DNA of 34,648 bases, taken from positions 1-34,648 of the forward strand of contig JAQGOK010000192.1 of NCBI GenBank assembly GCA_028293645.1, written 5' to 3'. Position 1 is the first letter of the stretch. The number at the start of each line of letters is the position of its first letter. This DNA comes from Chthoniobacter sp. GTDB taxonomy: Bacteria > Verrucomicrobiota > Verrucomicrobiia > Chthoniobacterales > Chthoniobacteraceae. The position numbers were made by a program, and so were the translations under genes. Below, one piece after another: positions 15,046 through 22,667 of the stretch. A model generated the notes under the pieces. The model did no database searches and was not told the DNA's origin. It saw only the letters and a list, made by a program, of their open reading frames with translations.

Positions 15046-16647
15046 TCACACCTTGGGACCGGCGGCTTTGACCTCGGCCGTGGCGCCGGATTCGAACTTC
15101 TCGAAGTTCTCGGTGAACAGCCGGGCGAGCTTGGCGGCGGTCGCGGCGAAGGCTTTTTTGTCTGCCCAGGTTTGCTCCGGGATGAGGATTTCCGCGGGCA
15201 CGTTTGGCACTTGCGTGACGATCTGGATGCCGAAGATCGGATCGGGCTGGGTCGAGGCGCGGGCCAGCGTGCCGTCATGGATCGCGTCGATGATCGCGCG
15301 CGTGAATTTCAGTTTGATCCGCGAGCCAACGCCGTGGCTGCCGCCGCTCCAACCGGTATTGATCAGCCAGACGTTGACGTGGTGCTTCGCGAGTTTCTCG
15401 GCGAGCAACTCGGCGTATTTGGCGGGATGCCAGACGAGGAACGGCGCGCCGAAGCACGCGCTGAAAGTCGCCGACGGTTCGGTCACGCCCATCTCAGTGC
15501 CAGCGACCTTCGCGGTGTAGCCGGAGATGAAGTGATACATCGCCTGCTCGGTCGTGAGTTTTGAGACGGGTGGCAGGACGCCGAAGGCATCGCACGTCAG
15601 GAAGATGATGTCGGTCGGATGACCCGCGACGCAGGGGACCTTGGCGTTCTGGATGAACTCGATGGGATAAGCGCCGCGCGTGTTCTGCGTGATGCTGGTG
15701 TCGTGGTAATCGACGTGATGACCTTCGTCGTCGAACACCACGTTTTCCAACACACTGCCGAAGCGGAGCGCCTGGAAAATATCGGGCTCGTTTTCCGGCG
15801 TGAGGTCGATCGCCTTTGCGTAGCAGCCACCTTCGATGTTGAAGATGCCGTCATCGCCCCAGACGTGTTCGTCGTCGCCGATCAGCCGGCGTTTCGGATC
15901 GGCCGACAGCGTGGTCTTGCCGGTGCCGGAAAGGCCGAAGAGCACAGAAGACTTTTCGCTCTGCGAATCCGCCGTCGCCGAGCAATGCATGGAGAGCAAG
16001 CCCCGCTTCGGCATGAGATAGTGCATGAGTGTGAAGACACCCTTCTTCATCTCGCCCGCGTATTCGGTGCCCAGGATGACCATCTGCTTTTCCTCGAACG
16101 AAAGGTCGATCGAGGTCTTGGAAGTCATGCCTTCGGTCAGGCGATTCGCGGGGAAACGACCCGCGTTGAAGATGACGAAGTCAGGCTCACCAAACGTCGC
16201 GAGTTCCTCGACTGTCGGGCGGATCAGCATGGTGCGCATGAAGAGCGCGTGATACGGCCGCGCGCAGACGACGCGGATCTTCAACCGATGCTGCGGATGC
16301 CAACCGGCAAAGGCGTCGATGACGTAGAGCCGCTCGCGCGTGTTGAGGTAGTCGATGGCGCGTTCGCGATTGAGCTGAAAGCCGCGCTTGTCCATCGGCA
16401 CATTGACCGATCCCCACCATACGTCTTTCTCGGAATCGGGGTGCCTGACCACGCGTTTATCCTGCGGCGAGCGACCGGTTTTTGCGCCGGAGTAGGCGAT
16501 CAGCGCGCCGGAATCGGCGATGGAAGAACCGGCCTCGTAGCGAATGGAGTGCTCGTAAAGTTTGGCCGGCGAGAGGTTGCGGTGGACGGTTCCCACCGTG
16601 ATGCCGTAAGGCGCGAGGTCGAGTGGCGAAGGGTGGGTGGTGCTCAT
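15046..16647 (-). CDS. pckA: ATP-dependent phosphoenolpyruvate carboxykinase
   Basis: A 533-residue cytosolic enzyme that converts oxaloacetate and ATP to phosphoenolpyruvate, CO2 and ADP, the first committed step of gluconeogenesis. It has the typical length and motifs of the ATP-type family: SGAKTGRSPQDKRVV near the N-terminus, the P-loop GLSGTGKTTLSADPKRRLIG with the metal site DDEHVWG, RFGSVLENVVFD, NTRGAYPIEFIQNAKVP, and NTGWSGGSHGVGSRIKLKFT. The ATG at 16647 gives the family N-terminus. A PocR/AraC-type regulator gene lies 242 bp upstream on the same strand, with repeat copy C between them. No strong Shine-Dalgarno sequence is seen. Confidence 0.98.
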   Translation of the reverse strand: MSTTHPSPLDLAPYGITVGTVHRNLSPAKLYEHSIRYEAGSSIADSGALIAYSGAKTGRSPQDKRVVRHPDSEKDVWWGSVNVPMDKRGFQLNRERAIDYLNTRERLYVIDAFAGWHPQHRLKIRVVCARPYHALFMRTMLIRPTVEELATFGEPDFVIFNAGRFPANRLTEGMTSKTSIDLSFEEKQMVILGTEYAGEMKKGVFTLMHYLMPKRGLLSMHCSATADSQSEKSSVLFGLSGTGKTTLSADPKRRLIGDDEHVWGDDGIFNIEGGCYAKAIDLTPENEPDIFQALRFGSVLENVVFDDEGHHVDYHDTSITQNTRGAYPIEFIQNAKVPCVAGHPTDIIFLTCDAFGVLPPVSKLTTEQAMYHFISGYTAKVAGTEMGVTEPSATFSACFGAPFLVWHPAKYAELLAEKLAKHHVNVWLINTGWSGGSHGVGSRIKLKFTRAIIDAIHDGTLARASTQPDPIFGIQIVTQVPNVPAEILIPEQTWADKKAFAATAAKLARLFTENFEKFESGATAEVKAAGPKV

Positions 16648-16793
16648 GGTTTGGTAGGTCGGTGCTTGCTGGTTGCCTGAAACCGCGGCATCGACCGGGA
16701 GTTACCCCCAATCAGCGTGCCGCCGTTGCTGTGCTTCGGAGCCGGGGGGTTCTCCACTCACACGCCCTAACGTCCGGGATCCTGGAAAGCCCG

Positions 16794-16853
16794 GCTACGC
16801 ATCCGCCCGGAAAGACTCCGCATTTCTTCGGGTCGCGATCCTTTTGCGCGGAC
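16794..16853 (-). repeat. Dispersed 34-bp motif, copy C, with adjacent hairpin
   Basis: Core 16794-16827 matches copies A and B at 32 of 34 positions (two C/G changes). An imperfect hairpin follows: GTCGCG (16832-16837) pairs with CGCGGAC (16847-16853) with one bulged base. The element sits between the AraC-family gene (ends 16890) and pckA (starts 16647), about 147 bases before the pckA ATG. Confidence 0.8.
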
Positions 16854-16889
16854 TCCCTCCAAGTCCTCGATTGCCTCAGCCGCTCTCGA

Positions 16890-17789
16890 TCAAGCCTCGG
16901 CCAACGGCAGCTTCGCGCGATAATCCCGCGGCGATTGCCCGGCGATTCGTCGGAACGCGCGATTGAACTGGGAGAGCGATTGGAAACCGACATCGAACGC
17001 CACTTCACTCACGCGCCGTTTCGGATCGAGCAGGAGATTGCGGGCCTTCTCGACGCGCGTGCGCGCCACGTAATCGACGAAGTTGATCCCCGCCACTTCC
17101 TTGAACTTCGCGCTGAAATACGTCGCGCTCATGTTCACCGTTTTCGCCACCGCGCCTAGCGACAGCTCATCGTCGGAATGATCGCGGATGAAGCTCCGCG
17201 CTTGTTCCATGGCCGGTGTCTCACCTCCCGTGCCGTGCAACGCGAGCGCATTGCCGCACTCCGCGAGATGTTGCGCGAAGATGACGAGGAGCCGGATGAG
17301 CGCCTCGTATTGGTTCGCCGTGAGCACGCGTGTGTTGAAGAAGTGTTCCTCGAGTTTCTTCAAATCGACCTCCGAACCCCACTTGAGAAGAGTCGCAGCG
17401 ATTCGCTTGAATTGCACTTTGTCGGGCCGCTGCAGGAGGACCTGCCCGGTGTGCAGAAACGCGATCACGTTCTTGCCGACGCGCACCGGCACGGCTGTCT
17501 CGCACAGCCCCGCGAAGCACTTGAGCGTCTTCGGTTCAAGCTGCGCCGCCGCTTCCACCTCGCACTGCAACTTGTAGCACTGCGCGCAGCCCTCGTCGCT
17601 TTTCGCCATGATGGCGCAGAAGGGGTTCTCCTGCTTCTTCGCGTAGGTGACGGTGTTCAGAAGCATTGGCGCCTGCAGCCGCAACGGCAGTCCCGTGCCT
17701 TCCGTGAAGGCGTGCTCGTAGTCGCGATACATCTGCGATTCGGAAAGGACTTCGAGGACGCGCTGCCCCGGTTTTGCGGGGTCGGTCAC
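16890..17789 (-). CDS. PocR-domain AraC-family transcription regulator
   Basis: A 299-residue regulator. Residues ~15-170 form a PocR ligand-binding domain with the typical cysteine-rich stretch (NPFCAIMAKSDEGCAQCYKL, then LKCFAGLCETAVPV) and the strand VIAFLHTGQVLL. Residues ~195-297 are an AraC-type double helix-turn-helix: SDDELSLGAVAKTVNMSATY then FSAKFKEVAG, and VSEVAFDVGFQSLSQFNRAF with RRIAGQSPRDYR. PocR domains are thought to sense small hydrocarbon-type molecules. The gene starts with GTG at 17789; I see no better ATG upstream. It precedes pckA on the same strand and could control it or itself. Confidence 0.92.
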   Translation of the reverse strand: MTDPAKPGQRVLEVLSESQMYRDYEHAFTEGTGLPLRLQAPMLLNTVTYAKKQENPFCAIMAKSDEGCAQCYKLQCEVEAAAQLEPKTLKCFAGLCETAVPVRVGKNVIAFLHTGQVLLQRPDKVQFKRIAATLLKWGSEVDLKKLEEHFFNTRVLTANQYEALIRLLVIFAQHLAECGNALALHGTGGETPAMEQARSFIRDHSDDELSLGAVAKTVNMSATYFSAKFKEVAGINFVDYVARTRVEKARNLLLDPKRRVSEVAFDVGFQSLSQFNRAFRRIAGQSPRDYRAKLPLAEA

Positions 17790-18003
17790 AGGCTGATGGT
17801 AGGCGGCACGGCGGAGTCTCGTTCACATAATCCCAAACACTAGGGGAAAGGCCCTGGTGGGTATGGTAAAGGGCGCGCTCCACATAGTGGCGTTTCCCGC
17901 CGAAATTGTGCATTGCTGGAACGGGCGCACTGTTGGGCACGAGGCGACTATGAGGTGCTCCCCCCGGATTTAACTCACCCCCAGTGACAAGGGTTTCAGC
18001 TCG
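17790..18003. other. Intergenic region 5' of the AraC-family gene
   Basis: A 214-bp gap between the NrtS-like fragment and the regulator gene. I see no coding pattern and no clear promoter or operator; the second half of nrtS is not present here. Confidence 0.4.
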
Positions 18004-18117
18004 TCAGCCAGAAGACGGATGCGGCGGTAAGTGGCCTGCAAGCAGCGCATCGCCGCTGTTGATGAGGTTTAGGATCGTGCCGACAAGGAGCGACACTTTG
18101 AGGGCGCGGAGACGCAT
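18004..18117 (-). pseudogene. Truncated nitrate/nitrite transporter NrtS-like fragment
   Basis: A 37-residue frame beginning 29 bases after the universal-stress-protein stop. Its first 28 residues, RLRALKVSLLVGTILNLINS with GDALLAG after them, match the first membrane helix of NrtS, a small (~70-residue) two-helix nitrate/nitrite transporter. The frame then ends with HLPPHPSSG and a stop, so the second helix (normally around a YLVPYCVSTY motif) is absent; I did not find it in the next 200 bases. It may be a decayed gene or a recent truncation at the end of the SulP-USP operon. Confidence 0.6.
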
Positions 18118-18146
18118 CAGTTCAGCCGAAGCGGAGAGCGGCCATG

Positions 18147-19001
18147 CTATCGAAACATGAGCACCGGGACGAGGCAGGTGCGGACCATGGTTGTGGTGGT
18201 GCTGCCGAGGATGAGATGGCGGATCGGTGAGTGGCCGTAGGCGCCCATGACGAGGAGGCGGATGCCTTCGCGTTTGATGGTGTCGGCGATCACCGTTTCC
18301 GGCTCGCCGGCGACCGCGTGCGCGGTGGTCTCGTAGCCGGCCGCGCGCAGCTTGGTGGCGGCTTCCTCCAGATACCACTTCGCTTTGTCATCCACGCGGC
18401 CGGCGCGCAGGATGTGGCACTCCGCGCCGCGGAGTAGCGGGCTGATGAGAGCGAACTCGATCGCCTTGAGCACGCTCGGGCCGCCGTCGTAGGCGATGAG
18501 AAACCGCTCGATCGGCGCGAAGGCACGCGCGGCGACGAGCACGGGCCGGACGGCGGTGCGGATGACACGCTGGAGGTTGCCACCGAGATGGCCGGTGGCG
18601 AAGTCGGCGTGCTCGCCGCGCTTGCCGATGACGACGAGATCACAGCGCGGCTCGAGTTCCTCCAGCGTCTCCACGAGCGCGCCGTGGCGCTGCGTCGTGT
18701 TGATGTCGGCCACGCCCGCGGCCGCGAGCTGCTGGCGGGCGTCGTCGAGGATTGCTTTGCCTCGGAGGAGTTGCACGCGGCCTTGCGCTTCTTCGAGTTT
18801 CGTCAGCTCTTCGGTAAGATGCGCCGTGGCGTCGGGACCGATGCTGCCGCTCAAGTCCACGCCCGGCGCGCGCTCGCGGTGATGGTCGAGAACGTGGAGG
18901 ACTTCGACGCTGCCGGAGATGCGCGCGGCCGCCCAGGCGGCGTGTTGGTAAACGCTCGGCGCGTAGGTCGAGCCGTCGGTGCAGGCGAGGATGGTGGGCA
19001 T
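18147..19001 (-). CDS. Universal stress protein with two tandem UspA domains
   Basis: A 284-residue cytoplasmic protein made of two UspA domains. The first (1-~148) starts MPTILACTDGSTYAPSVYQH and ends near VVIGKRGEHADFATGHLGGN. The second (~155-284) starts with FLIAYDGGPSVLKAIEFAL and ends with VMGAYGHSPIRHLILGSTTT. The last stretch keeps the ATP-binding spacing G-2x-G-9x-G-S exactly, so the second domain probably binds ATP; the first domain's loop is altered. The gene begins 18 bp after the SulP transporter gene, and SulP-USP pairs of this kind are common in bacteria, suggesting that the stress protein tunes the transporter (inference). Confidence 0.94.
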   Translation of the reverse strand: MPTILACTDGSTYAPSVYQHAAWAAARISGSVEVLHVLDHHRERAPGVDLSGSIGPDATAHLTEELTKLEEAQGRVQLLRGKAILDDARQQLAAAGVADINTTQRHGALVETLEELEPRCDLVVIGKRGEHADFATGHLGGNLQRVIRTAVRPVLVAARAFAPIERFLIAYDGGPSVLKAIEFALISPLLRGAECHILRAGRVDDKAKWYLEEAATKLRAAGYETTAHAVAGEPETVIADTIKREGIRLLVMGAYGHSPIRHLILGSTTTTMVRTCLVPVLMFR

Positions 19002-19019
19002 GAGTTTTGGGAGAAAAGG

Positions 19020-20501
19020 TCAGTGCTCGAGCATCCGGTCGAGGGCACCGGGTTTGTCGTGGATGGCAAGTCGATCGACCATCGTGGCGCTGGCTTCGTT
19101 GAGACCGATGATTTCGACCTCGGCGCCTTCACGCCGGAACTTCAGCACGACCTTGTCGAGCGCACCGACCGAGGTGAGATCCCAAAAGTGCGCGTGGCTC
19201 ACGTCGATCCGCACTTTCGCCACCGCCTCCTTGAAGTCGAAGGCGGCGAGAAACTCCGGCGACGAGGCGAAGAAGACCTGGCCTTGCACCGTGTAAGTGC
19301 GCGTGTCGCCCGCGGCGTCGAGTTCGCTGCGCACGCGGATGATCTGCGCGACTTTGCGGGCGAAGGAGAGCGCGCTGAGGAGCACGCCGACGCCGACGCC
19401 GAGCGCCAGGTTGTGCGTCCAGACGACGACCACGACGGTTGCGATCATGACGACGCTCGTGCTCTTCGGATGGACGCGGAGGTTCTTGAACGACGCCCAT
19501 GAAAACGTGCCGATCGAAACCATGATCATCACCGCCACGAGCGCGGGCATGGGGATTTGTTTCACCCAAGGATTGAAGACCACGAGCAGCAGGAGCAGCA
19601 CGACGCCCGCGGTGAAGCTGGAGAGCCGGCCGCGTCCGCCTGATTTCACATTGATCACGGATTGCCCAATCATCGCGCAGCCGGCCATTCCGCCGAAAAG
19701 TCCCGAGACGCAGTTCGCAATGCCTTGCCCGGTGGACTCGCGGTTCTTGTCGCTCGGCGTGTCGGTCATGTCGTCCACGATCTGGGCCGTCATGAGCGAT
19801 TCCAGGAGGCCGACCGCAGCGATGGCCAGCGAGTAGGGAAGGATGATCCAGAGCGTCGCGAACGTGAGCGGCACCTGTGGCCAGAGGAAGACCGGCAACG
19901 TGGAAGGCAGCTCGCCGAGATCCCCGACGTGCCGCACGTCGAGCTTCCAGATCATCGAAGCGGCGGTCAGCACGATGATGGCGACGAGCGGCGAAGGCAC
20001 GGCCTTTGTCACTCGCGGCAGCAGGTAAATGATCGCGAGCCCTGCAGCGACCATCGCAAAGACGAGCACGCCCGCGCCTTTGAACTCCGGCAACTGCGCC
20101 ATGAAAATGAGGATCGCGAGCGCGTTCACGAACCCTGTCATCACGGATCGCGAGACGAAGCGCATCACCGTCCCGACGCGCAACGCACCGGCGATGACTT
20201 GCAAAACGCCGGTCAGCACCGTGGCCGCGAGCAGGTATTGCAACCCGTGCTCCTTCACGAGCGTCACCATGAGCAGCGCGGTGGCCGCTGTGGCCGCGGA
20301 GATCATGCCGGGCCGCCCGCCGAAGATGGCCGTGAGCACCGCGATGCAGAACGACGCGTAAAGGCCGACCTTCGGATCAACCCCCGCGATGATCGAAAAC
20401 GCAATCGCCTCCGGGATCAGTGCCAGCGCCACGACGATGCCCGCGAGCAAGTCGCCGCGGACGTTTGAAAACCACTCTTTCTGAATGTCTTTAGTGAACA
20501 T
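19020..20501 (-). CDS. SulP-family anion transporter with C-terminal STAS domain
   Basis: A 493-residue inner-membrane transporter. Residues ~10-385 hold the SulP membrane core with the signatures [55 protein letters not shown] and [20 protein letters not shown]. Residues ~395-493 are a STAS domain ([20 protein letters not shown]). SulP proteins carry sulfate, bicarbonate or other anions; this sequence branch resembles BicA/YbaR-type members often labelled bicarbonate transporters, but the substrate cannot be read from sequence alone. The downstream universal stress protein and NrtS-like fragment appear to share its transcript. Confidence 0.95.
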   Translation of the reverse strand: MFTKDIQKEWFSNVRGDLLAGIVVALALIPEAIAFSIIAGVDPKVGLYASFCIAVLTAIFGGRPGMISAATAATALLMVTLVKEHGLQYLLAATVLTGVLQVIAGALRVGTVMRFVSRSVMTGFVNALAILIFMAQLPEFKGAGVLVFAMVAAGLAIIYLLPRVTKAVPSPLVAIIVLTAASMIWKLDVRHVGDLGELPSTLPVFLWPQVPLTFATLWIILPYSLAIAAVGLLESLMTAQIVDDMTDTPSDKNRESTGQGIANCVSGLFGGMAGCAMIGQSVINVKSGGRGRLSSFTAGVVLLLLLVVFNPWVKQIPMPALVAVMIMVSIGTFSWASFKNLRVHPKSTSVVMIATVVVVVWTHNLALGVGVGVLLSALSFARKVAQIIRVRSELDAAGDTRTYTVQGQVFFASSPEFLAAFDFKEAVAKVRIDVSHAHFWDLTSVGALDKVVLKFRREGAEVEIIGLNEASATMVDRLAIHDKPGALDRMLEH

Positions 20502-21249
20502 GAATTTGGAAAAGCGCGGGAAACGATGAGGGACTTCCCCGCGCCCGTTCGCGGAAGAAAACCAGCGTGTGGGCCTTCACAGGCGATAGGCCGCGGAAGT
20601 GCCAAATGAGGCTCCGCGCGCGGGCTCGCCAGCCCGCAGTCATCAGCAGCTCAGACCTACCGGACTATGGTGGAGTGAGCCGCGGGAAGTGCGGCAGAGA
20701 CTCCGAAGAGTGGACAGAAATGGACTTTGGACGGCGCAAGACTAAGCGCTCAGAGTGCCGACACCCGTGCCACCTGGCAACGCGCCATTTCTCGCGCGCG
20801 GCGAGCGCCGCGTCTCCTCGTCGCGAGCGCCGGGGCCAGCGAACGATGCGTGACGCGCGATGCGACTTAATGAGGCTCAACGTTCAGCAGCAGCCGGTCG
20901 CAAGATGGAAGCGGCGCAACCGGGACGGCCGAGTGAGGCTGCGCACAGTTGTAGGTTGAAGTGTCCGCCGGGCGGCGGGTGGTCCGGGAATGCAGCGATC
21001 GCGTATCGGGGGCGACCCACTCCGTCTGCAGATGCAGTCCTCGCGGTAGTCGTTGAACGCAGAGCAGGACGGTCTGCGGTTCTGTGAAGGAATAGACATT
21101 GAGCGTTCGCCGGTATCCCGACCGCTCAATTGTGGTACGCTCCAAAGTGCGAAGGGCTCCGCCGCACGAGGTCCACGCCCCGGCTCGTCGAGGGCACCCA
21201 CTGAAGTGCAGGCTTTGCGCCGCCTGCTTGATTGCGCATGATTCCAAAC
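20502..21249. other. Long gene-free region between divergent genes
   Basis: About 750 bases between the SulP gene (minus) and the phosphatase gene (plus). It contains a perfect 7-bp GC hairpin at 20620-20637 (GCGGGCT-CGCC-AGCCCGC), about 120 bases upstream of SulP, which may be in its leader. Open frames of 60-130 codons on both strands are Arg-rich and mutually overlapping, as expected from GC-rich non-coding DNA. It may hold decayed repeat DNA; I can assign no gene. Confidence 0.45.
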
Positions 21250-21275
21250 CTGCACGTCGAGCCGTTCACGTGCAG
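21250..21275 (+). promoter_or_regulatory. Leader hairpin of the phosphatase gene
   Basis: CTGCACGT (21250-21257) and ACGTGCAG (21268-21275) form a perfect 8-bp stem with a 10-base loop, ending 21 bases before the ATG at 21297. The GCACGT/ACGTGC arms together could also be a bound inverted repeat. Function unknown. Confidence 0.4.
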
Positions 21276-21296
21276 CTCCCCCGATTCCATCATCAC

Positions 21297-22634
21297 ATGA
21301 AGCCTGCCCTCTTTCCCGCTCTCCTTGTCCTCCTCGCCACCTCGCTGCCGGGCCGCGCGTTCTACGATGTCATCGGCGTTTATCTTACCTGGCAGCGCGA
21401 TCCGGCGACGACGATGACGGTGAACTGGGTGAACCTTTATGCCGAAGGCGCGGCGACCATCTGGTATCGGCCGGCGGGAGAAAAGGAGTGGTTGAGCGCG
21501 ACCGGCAAGCAGCACGTTGCTGCTCCGTCCGTGTTGCAAGTGCGGCGTGTGGAACTGACCGGGTTGCTGCCGGACACGATATATCAGTTTGTTCCTGGCG
21601 AACAGCCGCCGAAGCCGCCGGCGCCCGCCGTCGCGCCAGCCTCCACGCCTGTCGCAAAGAAGGTGGACGAGGAGGAGGTGGAGAAGGAATGGAAGCCGCC
21701 GGTCGTTCCGGACACCCGGAGCACCTATCACTTCCGCACCATGCCCGCGGAGCTGACGCGCCCGGTGCGTTTTGTAGCAGGTGGGGACATGATGCACACC
21801 CGGGAGATGGTGGACGCGATGAACAAGCGCGCCGCGGCTCTCGACCCGGATTTCGCTCTGCTGGGGGGCGATCTCGCTTACGCGAACGGCGCCGATGCCG
21901 CGCGGTGGATTGACTGGATGCAATCATGGATGAAGAACGCACGAGGCAAGGGCGGGCGGCTCATTCCGATGGTCGTCGGCATCGGCAATCACGAAGTCCG
22001 CGGGGGGTACAAGGGGCGCATTCCGGAGGACGCGCCGTATTTCTACGGCTTCTTCGCCTTGCCGGAAAACCGCTCCTACTACGCGCTCGATTTCGGCCGC
22101 TATCTCTCGTTCCTCGTGCTCGATACCGGCCACACACAACCGATCAGCGGGCCGCAAGCCGAGTGGCTCGGTGGAGCGCTCACGGCACGTGCGGAACAAC
22201 ACTTTCTCTTCCCCGTTTATCACTGGCCTGCCTACGGAACCTCGAAGGAGCCCAATGGCAAGCTGCCATCCGAGAGCAAACGATCCATCGAGATCCGCAA
22301 TCAATGGATACCGCATTTCGAGCGCCACGGCGTGACGGCCGTCTTTGAGAACGATCATCACAACTACAAGCGCACCTATCCGATTCGCGGGCATCAGCGT
22401 GATGACAAAACGGGGCTCGTTTATCTCGGAGACGGCGCCTGGGGCGTCAACACGCGCACGGTGCCGAAGGATGCCTGGTATCTCGCAAAAACGGAGCCGC
22501 GGCGGCATCTCTACCACGTCACGCTTCCGTTGAAGGGTCCGGTAACGGTTGAAGCGATCGACGCGAAAGGCGTCGTCTTCGACAAGACGAGCTTCGTCCT
22601 ACCGCGCACGGTGCCGGTGGCACCTGCCAACTGA
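21297..22634 (+). CDS. Secreted purple-acid-phosphatase-like metallophosphoesterase
   Basis: A 445-residue exported protein. A signal peptide (PALFPALLVLLATSLPGRA) is followed by a fibronectin-III-like N-terminal domain (~20-160) with the purple acid phosphatase style opening (YLTWQRDPATTMTVNWVN, LLPDTIYQF), which contains a Pro/Ala- and Glu-rich insert (PKPPAPAVAPASTP). The catalytic domain carries the metal motifs in order: VAGGDMMHT, LLGGDLAYANG, GIGNHEVRG, VYHWPAYGT and FENDHHNYKRT. The last replaces the common GHxH with NDHH. It probably hydrolyses phosphate esters or a related substrate outside the cytoplasm using a binuclear metal centre. The ATG at 21297 is chosen for the signal peptide; no Shine-Dalgarno sequence is clear. 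Confidence 0.92.
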   Translation: MKPALFPALLVLLATSLPGRAFYDVIGVYLTWQRDPATTMTVNWVNLYAEGAATIWYRPAGEKEWLSATGKQHVAAPSVLQVRRVELTGLLPDTIYQFVPGEQPPKPPAPAVAPASTPVAKKVDEEEVEKEWKPPVVPDTRSTYHFRTMPAELTRPVRFVAGGDMMHTREMVDAMNKRAAALDPDFALLGGDLAYANGADAARWIDWMQSWMKNARGKGGRLIPMVVGIGNHEVRGGYKGRIPEDAPYFYGFFALPENRSYYALDFGRYLSFLVLDTGHTQPISGPQAEWLGGALTARAEQHFLFPVYHWPAYGTSKEPNGKLPSESKRSIEIRNQWIPHFERHGVTAVFENDHHNYKRTYPIRGHQRDDKTGLVYLGDGAWGVNTRTVPKDAWYLAKTEPRRHLYHVTLPLKGPVTVEAIDAKGVVFDKTSFVLPRTVPVAPAN

Positions 22635-22640
22635 CTTACC

Positions 22641-22667
22641 AGCCGCTGACGCTTTGCCGGTCAGGCT
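22641..22667. terminator. Hairpin between convergent genes
   Basis: AGCCGCTGAC (22641-22650) pairs with GTCAGGCT (22660-22667), 8 base pairs with a 2-base bulge, between the phosphatase stop and the TonB-receptor stop. A bidirectional terminator is plausible, but there is no T run. Confidence 0.35.

Noticed and set aside
20567-20959. Open frames of 60-130 codons in the SulP-phosphatase gap
   Set aside because: They overlap each other on both strands, are Arg-rich, and show no domain, signal peptide or start signal.
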